From Allodiplogaster sudhausi (Eukaryota > Nematoda > Chromadorea > Rhabditida > Diplogasteridae): a stretch of 64,000 nucleotides of DNA. A program made the translations under genes and the position numbers. Positions 36,040 to 45,979 of the stretch are shown in pieces. Each line of letters starts with the position of its first letter. Positions within the stretch are counted from its first letter, which is position 1. The notes beneath the pieces were generated by a model. The model was not told the origin of the DNA and did not search any database. It worked only from the letters and a program-made list of their open reading frames with translations. The DNA is taken from positions 136,001 through 200,000 of the forward strand of contig CALZFC010000303.1 in assembly GCA_945643635.1 (NCBI GenBank), read 5' to 3'.

Positions 36040-37219
36040 GAAGAGAGAGAGAAAGAGAGAGAGAGACAGAGGAAGAGAGTGAGTAAACAGTGGTTATGTT
36101 AGGCGACGAAGAATATAACGAAAAAAAAAACATATGTCTTCGTCTTAGTTTCCATTATTATTTCTTTTCTTTTCTTCTCTTTTTACTTCTCATTTTACCA
36201 CGTGTGTTACATCTAGTGTTCCATGTTACACCGTATAAATTGAAAAAAAAATTGAAGAAAGTGATTGTAGGGAATAAAATTTTCAAGCCCTTACGACTCA
36301 AGCTCGATATTACAGTTTATTTTTGTGTGAGTACAGGAAATAACAATCCTTCAAACAGAACAAGAATGCAACATTTACAAGCATAGGGAGACTTATTCAC
36401 AGATTTAAAACCCGGTACACATCTAACAACGGCATTTTTTTCTGAAATAGAATAAATATAGGTCAAAAAGAACAAGGAATTTTTTACAGAAATTAGTCAA
36501 ACAACGACTAGTAGACAGAAAAACTGAGCGAGGATTAATTCGTACGAGGTAAAAGTTCAACCCTTCCACGATGAGTGAATTCTAAAGCAAAGCACATAGA
36601 ATATAAGATAGTCAACAAAGTTAAAATTAGAAAAATAGAAATAAGTGAGAAGGCCACGATTTCTATCCTTCACTGTACAATTTCGCTGTATAACTAGGCT
36701 CCATTCACTGTACCAGACGAAAAGAGGGTATTGATCCGCCTTGCTAACACATTTGCCGTATTCGATTTTGGCGCGTAGGTCGGAACTTGCATGAGCAGAC
36801 AGAGAAAGCCCCAAAGGTCAGCGACTTCCTTGTCGAATCGAAGATGAAAGAGGAAGTGAGTAGCTTATTCAGCTACGTCAAATTAACAATATAAACAAAA
36901 CTAAAAGAGTTGGAGACCAAAAAATATCACGAAATTAAATACATATTTAGTGTGTCATATGATTTCAATACTTATCAGAAAACAATTTTCCGGCCGCAGA
37001 GTATTTCTAACGCTTTCCAAAACCCAAAAGCTTTCAATCTCCATTAATGTGACTAAATGTTTTTTTTTCTTTTCCAAATCATTAACACGACGAATGTTAG
37101 ACAAAGTGGAAGAGTTAACAACCTGTTAAATAAGAGAGACAGTGAAGAGAGAGACAGAGAGAGAGAGAGAGAACGAGAGAGACAGTGAAGAGAAAGTGAA
37201 AGAGAGTGAGAGAGACAGT

Positions 37220-37265
<46 letters not shown>

Positions 37266-38064
37266 TGCAAATGATAGTGGTAATGAAGAGAGAAGCCGAT
37301 CGCAGATAATTTTGGGAAGCGTACTCCGCAACGCTTTGCAATGAAAAGCGTTGCGATCAACGCTTTGCAAAGCTGAAAATCGTTGCGATCAACGCTTTGC
37401 AAACCTGAAAAGCGTTGGGGGGTCTACGCTTTCCAAAAAGTCGGCCGAGGCGCCTCTAAAAGCGTCATTCTCAACGCTTTCAACCCCAACGATATGGCCA
37501 AAACGCGTTCTCAACGCTTTATTTTCTTGTGTGTACTGAACGAAAGAGGAACTGTGAGAAATTACATATGTATCTACATTATATCTGCCTTCAAAAACCA
37601 TCCCGAAGGTTTCCATGACGGAATGTTCATCATATCTTCTAATAGAACGGGACATCATTAAGGAGATGGAAAAATCTCTTTGCATGGTGGTTTGTTTGAG
37701 CACTCGAAACTGAACATAATTCCGCTGTCAAGTGAATGAATGAGTCAGGCAAAGAAAAGTGTGGTGCAAAACTTTGCTCTCTCCGGGAATTCCCTGCACA
37801 CAAGAAAATAAAGCGTTGAGAACGCGTTTTGGCCATATCGTTGGGGTTGAAAGCGTTGAGAATGACGCTTTTAGAGGCGCCTCGGCCGACTTTTTGGAAA
37901 GCGTAGACCCCCCAACGCTTTTCAGGTTTGCAAAGCGTTGATCGCAACGATTTTCAGCTTTGCAAAGCGTTGATCGCAACGCTTTTCATTGCAAAGCGTT
38001 GCGGAGTACGCTTCCCAAAATTATCTGCGATCGGCTTCTCTCTTCATTACCACTATCATTTGCA

Positions 38065-38110
<46 letters not shown>

Positions 38111-39290
38111 ACTGTCTCTCTCACTCTCTTTCACTTTCTCTTCACTGTCTCTCTCGTTCTCTCTCTCTCTCTCTGTCTCTCTCTTCACTGTCTCTCTTAT
38201 TTAACAGGTTGTTAACTCTTCCACTTTGTCTAACATTCGTCGTGTTAATGATTTGGAAAAGAAAAAAAAACATTTAGTCACATTAATGGAGATTGAAAGC
38301 TTTTGGGTTTTGGAAAGCGTTAGAAATACTCTGCGGCCGGAAAATTGTTTTCTGATAAGTATTGAAATCATATGACACACTAAATATGTATTTAATTTCG
38401 TGATATTTTTTGGTCTCCAACTCTTTTAGTTTTGTTTATATTGTTAATTTGACGTAGCTGAATAAGCTACTCACTTCCTCTTTCATCTTCGATTCGACAA
38501 GGAAGTCGCTGACCTTTGGGGCTTTCTCTGTCTGCTCATGCAAGTTCCGACCTACGCGCCAAAATCGAATACGGCAAATGTGTTAGCAAGGCGGATCAAT
38601 ACCCTCTTTTCGTCTGGTACAGTGAATGGAGCCTAGTTATACAGCGAAATTGTACAGTGAAGGATAGAAATCGTGGCCTTCTCACTTATTTCTATTTTTC
38701 TAATTTTAACTTTGTTGACTATCTTATATTCTATGTGCTTTGCTTTAGAATTCACTCATCGTGGAAGGGTTGAACTTTTACCTCGTACGAATTAATCCTC
38801 GCTCAGTTTTTCTGTCTACTAGTCGTTGTTTGACTAATTTCTGTAAAAAATTCCTTGTTCTTTTTGACCTATATTTATTCTATTTCAGAAAAAAATGCCG
38901 TTGTTAGATGTGTACCGGGTTTTAAATCTGTGAATAAGTCTCCCTATGCTTGTAAATGTTGCATTCTTGTTCTGTTTGAAGGATTGTTATTTCCTGTACT
39001 CACACAAAAATAAACTGTAATATCGAGCTTGAGTCGTAAGGGCTTGAAAATTTTATTCCCTACAATCACTTTCTTCAATTTTTTTTTCAATTTATACGGT
39101 GTAACATGGAACACTAGATGTAACACACGTGGTAAAATGAGAAGTAAAAAGAGAAGAAAAGAAAAGAAATAATAATGGAAACTAAGACGAAGACATATGT
39201 TTTTTTTTTCGTTATATTCTTCGTCGCCTAACATAACCACTGTTTACTCACTCTCTTCCTCTGTCTCTCTCTCTCTTTCTCTCTCTCTTC

Positions 39291-39342
<52 letters not shown>

Positions 39343-39514
39343 GTCTCTCGGCACTGCATGCTGATCGATCGCATCCGACCCCACTTGAAATGCTGTATCC
39401 ATCTGTCTTTCCTTCTCTCGCCTTCTTCTCTCTCTCGCCTTCTTTCTCTCTCTCTCTCTCTCTCTCTCTCCTTCTCTCTCTTTCTCTGTCTGTCGTTCTC
39501 TGTGCCTGTCTCTG

Positions 39515-39546
<32 letters not shown>

Positions 39547-40252
39547 TCTCTCCCTCTCCGCAGTGAGCAAGACAATGAGTGCATGTATAATCGCAAAGTA
39601 TTTCGCTCATTAGCACACATTCAGCAACTATTACTATGCAAATTACCGTTCTCACGCATCTCAAACAACTTACAATTAACAGGCTGTGAATGAAGGCGAA
39701 ACACAAATCTTCCACTTTGTTTTACATTTGTAGTGTTAATTATTCGAAAAAACATTTAGTATCATTAATAGACATGGACAGAGGGAGAAGAAAAGAGATG
39801 AGAGAGAAAGAGAGGCGAGAGAACGAAAGAGAGATGAGAGAGAGAAAGAAAGATGAGAGAGAGAGAGAAGAACATCTGTGCACAAATGACCTGGGGGGGC
39901 CCTATCACTAGGTTATCCAATGCCGGAAGGTTCTTGGGTGGGTTGGTGGCCTGGTGGTTAACGTGGGAAAATTGCGCGCGGGGGGTGGTGGTTCGGGTTC
40001 GGTCAGGAGCAAAATGTCTTTCTCTCTCTCTCTCTGTCTACCTCTAGGTTCAAGCGACGACAACGACTCCCTACATCGCAACGGATAACAGGTTAGCTAA
40101 TTAATCGACTTTTGCGAACTTTATTTTAGTTTTATTCTATTTAACTGTTGTTTTGGTCACAGAAGGGCCGAAAACAGTTAAATATGCTGTTCGCAAAAGT
40201 GAGATAATTAGCAAAACCTGATCCGGAGGATGGTGGAGGCAGAGACGATAGA

Positions 40253-40283
<31 letters not shown>

Positions 40284-43200
40284 GATAGAGAGAGAGAGAG
40301 TGATAAATGAGCGAGAATTAGGCGGTGGACGGTGCAGGTGCGATGATGAGACGAAAGCGTTAGTCTCAACGCTTTGCCCTCACCGAGGGCTTCTAACGCT
40401 TTCTTACCCAACGCTTTCAAACCAACGCTTTGAAATGACCCGATTCCTACGGTCCTAACCGTTAGGATTTTCTATGACGATTCAAACCGTAGCCAAAAGC
40501 GTAGTTTTCAACGCTTTCTTTTCTTGTGTGTGCCTTTTTACCTGCACATTCCTGGGCAAATTGTGAACCAAAAACGCAAACTAAACAAGACAAAAACGGG
40601 CGCAAGCCAAAGCAGAACTTGAACTGAACGCGCACTATTTGCCATTTGCCAAACGTTAGGCCAGGTCGAAAGTAAAGAGACCGTTCTTTACGGAAGTATT
40701 TGTGCGAACGAGGAAGAAAATTCTTTGAGCAATTTTTCTATGCTTGTGTTATATCTTATTATTAGCAAATATTAACAAAACAAAATTCCATTTATGCTTT
40801 AAAAATGCTAAAATACAATATAAAAAACATTCCGTAACTGGATTGAATAGTAGAGATATCCGGCCATTTAGAGGAATAATTTAAGTCATATGGTAAATGT
40901 CAAATAAAAATCAAATGCATAACAAAGCAGTCTCTCTAGCAATGTCGCTCGTGTTACCTTCTAGTACACTAAAAAAATATTTTAAAATAAATAAAGAAAC
41001 AGGGTTATTGAAAAGAAAGTGTTGTGAGTGAGTGTCTGGGACACTTTGGAGCTTTAGACGTGGCGTGAAGCAAGAAGAAGGAGAAGAAGAAGAAGAACAA
41101 GAAATCAGAGTGCGTGTGATTGGGAGCGTCGGCTCATCTTCACATCTTTTCTCGCTCTTTTCTCAATGACTCGCGCGAGCCGCGAGCTTTTCCCCTCAAG
41201 CTTCTTCTTCTTCTGCTTCTCCTTCGTCTTGCCCTCGGGGAGCAAATAACGTGACGACGGCAAGACGCATTTTCTCTGCTAACTTTGCTCGTCCTGAGAG
41301 AGACACGCGGACAGAGATTTGGAGAAAGCAAGAGTGGCAATTGGATTGTTTGGAGAGGCGAGTGGTGCGTGTTAGAGAGGGGAAGAATAACATCAAATCA
41401 ATAAATAAATAATTTAATTAATCAATTGCCCAAATGTATTCGGCGAGCTTCAGTCAGATGCATGGAAGCTGTGGAAACTTCTGAAATTTGGGCTGGTACC
41501 CTCGAGTTGAATACATTCTAGATTGGGACAATTATGGGACAATTATTGAGACTAAGACTTCAATGAAGTTCAAACCAGTTTATGATTAGTATTTTGAGGC
41601 AAGAATTGAGGAAACAGAGAAAAAATGCCAAATTCACAATCACAGGACCATTTATTATTTTTATTTTGGTGAGAAGTCATGAGTGGAGAAGAATAAGCAA
41701 GGAAGTGGCGTTAATATAAGCATAAGAGTACACGAGGATTCTTAAAACCACCGAACCGCCTTTGCTCGGAAATCTTTGTTCGAGATGCCGTGTTAGAAGA
41801 AAAAATAAATAAGGTGCATTAATTGAAGAGCAAGTTTTGCATAAATTTAATAAAAAAATTTTGTTACCGATTAATTTTAATTTTTCTTAAAATTTTTGTG
41901 GTTAAGGTTTGGGATTCCAAGTGGTTATACGAGATACATATGTACATAAAGCTAATGAGGCTTCTGGAAAGTTGCGTTGTTTCTTAATTTTTTGACTAAT
42001 AATATTCAATTACCTTACATGCGCCTGTTCTGAAGATAGGAAGTACAACCTAGTGCATAAGTCAATTCACACGTTGAGTAGTTCTGCAGTTCGAGCGTAA
42101 GCGCTGGCTGACAATGAGGTTACAGGCGGTTGTGGGGATGACCCATCGAAATTATATCGCTACAATCTGATGTTCATATCAGTTTAAATCCTGCGAGCCA
42201 GTAAAAAAACAGAAGTGTGATCTAAAAACCGCAGGTCGCATTGCCCCGCAGGAAGTGACTCGCATCGGCTTCGATTTGATGCTGGCAGACTGTTGACATT
42301 CCGAGGACGGTGGAATTGCAACGAAATAATGTTATCAGACTGTCCTCTGTGGGGAAATGAAATGAAAGAGGTCGAGCGGTAGAGAGAGGGAGCGAGAGAG
42401 AAATAGAGAGAGAGAGAGAGATTTTGGGAAGGGAGAGAGGTGAAGGAAAGGTATAGAGGAGAGAGATTATTGTATTGCACAGTGCTGGAGGTGAGGGATA
42501 ATAGCAAGAGTAAGCAGAAGATGCTTACGAGAGAGACAGGGAAAGAGAGAGAGCGAGCACAGTTAATCAGAAAGCGAAGAGACGGAGTTATCTGAAGCCA
42601 CGATGGAAGAGAGAGACGGAGAGAGAGACAGAGAGAGAGAGAGACAGAGAGAGAAAGAGAGCGAGAGAGAGAGAAAGAGAGCGAGAGAGAGAGAGAGAAT
42701 AATCAGAATGTGCCGAGAAAGAAAGACATCCACTGCTCACACACACCAACATACTTGAGCTGCAAAGAAGAAAGCCATGCAGTTGTTGATATCGAAAGAA
42801 GAGGAGACGCGCCTACTAAGATTCCTGTGTCGTCTTACTCTTTTTTTTCTTCCTCTCCACAAGTACCCCCCATGTTGTAATACTCACAGTAATCAGTTGA
42901 TGAAGAAGATGTCAAATAATCAGCCAGCGCCTGGTAGCACATTAAAAAAAGTAGCAAAACGAGTAAAAGTAACTTATTGTCAGAGTAAAAGCATTTGAGA
43001 TTTGCCTTCTTACACTGCGAGTGAAGAGAGAACGCCTTCTTGACTTGTTGCTGAGTGAGAGCGAATAAAAACAATAGTGCACAATGCAAATAGAAGCACC
43101 CTCACAAGAAGAGACACACAAATGAATACTCGTACTCGTCCAAGAAGTTGGCTTGAGAGCAAACGGTGAAGAATGAAAGGACACAACCCCCTCGGGGGGG

Positions 43201-43880
43201 GGGGGGGGGGGGGGGTTATTGGATAAATCCGGCACTTGGTTGTGGCACAAGTACTCATCTTTTCTGGAATTATTTTTGAAATAATTTTTATTAGCTAACG
43301 AAAAAAGAATGCTCGAGTAAAGCAACCATGGTTTTTCCCCCATTTCCTGCTCACATTCGCTCACGCCCTGAACTCCCTTACTACTAGGTTGATGGTGCGA
43401 GAAGGCTAGCATTTCCTCTTAGGACATAAGACTTGACCCAAAACTGAAGTGAATTGTGCATGTAGCACCTGCGTAATTCACAGCGTCCCCACGTTAACTC
43501 ATCGGGTGCAAATAGTATTTATTTTAATCGTATTTTAAAGGAGCCGCTCCGATTCGTGAAATAAGTAAAACTTTTGTAGAGCTGACAAAAGATGGAAGAT
43601 TCCAGCCCGCTTGTCTTAGTCATTAGCTCAAAAATGCAAAGGTAAATAAGGTGGAAGCTGACGTGAGGAAAGGTTCTCAGACAACTGGTAGAGGGGTGGC
43701 ATTTTGAATTGAGAAACAAACAAATAATAAAAGACACATGGCGTCACCTCGTTGATTTGCGGCACGAGGTCCATACTTTTGTTTCCTCGACTCGAGCGAG
43801 GAGTCTTGTTGATTTGAGTTCAAGCCCCCTTTTTCTTTTGTCAACGTGTTTGCCCATGACTGCGGCTGCTTGGCATTTGG

Positions 43881-43918
<38 letters not shown>

Positions 43919-45363
43919 AAGAGGGAGAGAGAGATAAAGATATCAGAGAAATAGTGGGAGACGATAAGAGGTTGAAAAAGAAAAAAAAATGTGGGGATGT
44001 CGGGCTTGGAAAGAGAGCGAACCAGGTAAATATATACAAATATTGAAGCTGACGGAGGATAAAGATAGATAAAGGCGGTCGCTTCAAGAAGAATAGCAGA
44101 TTGGGTCGGAACGGCATGATTTTACACAAGCGCTAGCGGCATCTTTCAGCCAATGAGAGAACGAGAGAAACAGGAGAGAGGGCGGATCCACCTTGGCATA
44201 CAGAAATATATACTATTCCAATCCCACGCATTAAACCCCGTAGTCTCATTCTTTGTCGTTCTTCGATGCCTAATATTCTGAAAATATTAGAAAATGTGTG
44301 CAATATTTTTTTGGGAGTTTTGCCATTGTGAAGGGACAAAGTCTCATTGAATCATGCAGACGTAAAAGAAACATCCAAGATGAGCACAACAAATACATAA
44401 TAACGACTTACGATTCAATAATGTTATGAACAATTGCCACCCCATTTGTAGGTTTTTTTTAACGTATCGAATTGAAGAGATTCAAATAGTTGTTGTTTTT
44501 TTAAAAGATTTTTTAGGCTGGTCGCGAAAGAAGTTTAACTTATTTTACAAAGAAACCTTGTTGGTTCAATAAGAAATGTGGATAGTTTTTATTGTTAATG
44601 GTTGCACGTGGTCAAAATATATAGGAAATATGCAGCAAGATAAAAATTTTAGTTTTTTAATTGTCTTAAAAAATAAATTTTTTGCCTCTATTCTTGAAAG
44701 GAAATCCGGTGGTTCACTGATGCATTTACTGCTTTATATATTGATTATTGTGAAATTTAGTTTTTTTAGAAATACAAATTAGCTACGCGATTATATTTAT
44801 AAATTGACTCATTATAGTATTCCTCGAGAGATTAAAGAAATTGAAATAAACAATAAAGGTCCTTAATCGCCGATGACATGTTCCTCTGTCAGAAACGGGC
44901 TTCTCACTTGTTCTGCCTTCTTTCTCACCTCTCCTTTCTCCGTTCCTTTTTCTCCCTTTCTCTCTCTCTCCCTATCATTATATCTCGCTCTAGCTTTCTC
45001 TCTCCTCCATTTCGCCTAAATGGACCCTACCGAAATAGTGTGCCTGTGTTAGAGGCTAGCCCAGAGGTATCATGAGAAACATGAGTGTATTCCACCCTCT
45101 CAGATGTTGGAGTAGAGGAAGAAGAGAGAGACTAGAGAGCGTTAACCACGATTAGAGCCCAGAGATGCATACAAATAAAGCACTCGCTATTTGACTCCGC
45201 TGTCTTCTATTCTTCACACCTTTCAGAAGCTTCTCTCTGCTGCTTGACGTGGAGAGGGAACTTTTCTCTCTCCTCCTCTCTATTTTTCTCTCTCGTTCTC
45301 CTTTTCTCTCTACTCACCTTTCCCTCTCTCCTCCTCCCTCTCACTCTCCGTCTCCGTCTCCTT

Positions 45364-45410
<47 letters not shown>

Positions 45411-45633
45411 TCCTCCCTCAAAACTATTCAGTGATGTAAACCTCGTACTCTGGGTGCCATGAGTCTGTATGACGTATTCACTTTCGCCTATTCACCGTAT
45501 GCAAACAGTTTTAGCTCCATTATATCGCCGCTCTAATATTTCTCTCGCTTTTCTTTCATCTCTAGTGTGTAGCTAAATTCAGGGAGAGAAATAGTGAAGA
45601 CTGGAATGGAGAGAGAGAGAAAGAGAGAAGGAC

Positions 45634-45667
<34 letters not shown>

Positions 45668-45930
45668 GGGGTGGGAGAGAGAGAAAGGATGTGAGAGAGC
45701 GAACGGGTGAGATGGATAGCAAAAGAGACAGACCATGGGTGAAGGTAAAGAGAGAATTGAGTGGTCGAAATTATTTTTTACTGTCTTCCTCTATCGATGT
45801 CTTGAGCTATGTATGAGTGGCCTTTCTTATACTCTTTCTTCACTGTCTCTGTCTCTCCCTCTTTTTCTGTCTCTGCCTTTCTACCTCTATTTCTCTCATT
45901 CTCTCTCTTTATTTCACTCTATCTCTCCCC

Positions 45931-45979
<49 letters not shown>

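Larger units (their letters stand above)
34799..37533 (+). mobile_element. Left copy of a 2,735-bp terminal-inverted-repeat element
   Basis: The element starts CACACAAGAAAAGAAAGCGT (34800) and ends as the reverse complement of CACACAAGAAAATAAAGCGT (to 37533). Similarity of the two ends continues for about 40 bp. It is flanked by TA on both sides. At least six AAAGCGTT/AACGCTTT motifs lie in the first 180 bp and seven in the last 230 bp, some in a 32-bp tandem duplication (GCAAAGCGTTGATCGCAACG). The interior is a long GA tract (35773-36078), spacer sequence and one unrecognised 85-codon frame (36557-36814, minus). No transposase is visible, so this is a non-autonomous element. Two-base target duplication with subterminal motif arrays recalls CACTA/Mirage-type (CMC) elements; this assignment is inference. 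Confidence 0.8.
34799..40531. repeat. Giant inverted repeat: 2 x 2,735-bp arms, 263-bp spacer
   Basis: The arms are 34799-37533 and 37797-40531, with spacer 37534-37796, which is unique sequence without a gene. The arms look identical wherever compared, including mirrored translations of all frames. The whole structure lies in intron 3 of the Rab gene. Confidence 0.93.

Noticed and set aside
35615..36102. Long Arg/Glu-rich and Ser/Leu-rich open frames around 35.6-36.1 kb (and mirrors at 39.2-39.7 kb)
   Set aside because: They are translations of (GA)n/(CT)n tracts, with no start context, splice signals or non-repeat coding composition.
34799..40531. Reading the mirrored arms as a CRISPR array or bacterial palindrome
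   Set aside because: The DNA is eukaryotic, the repeats are 2.7 kb long in inverted orientation, and there are no regular spacers.
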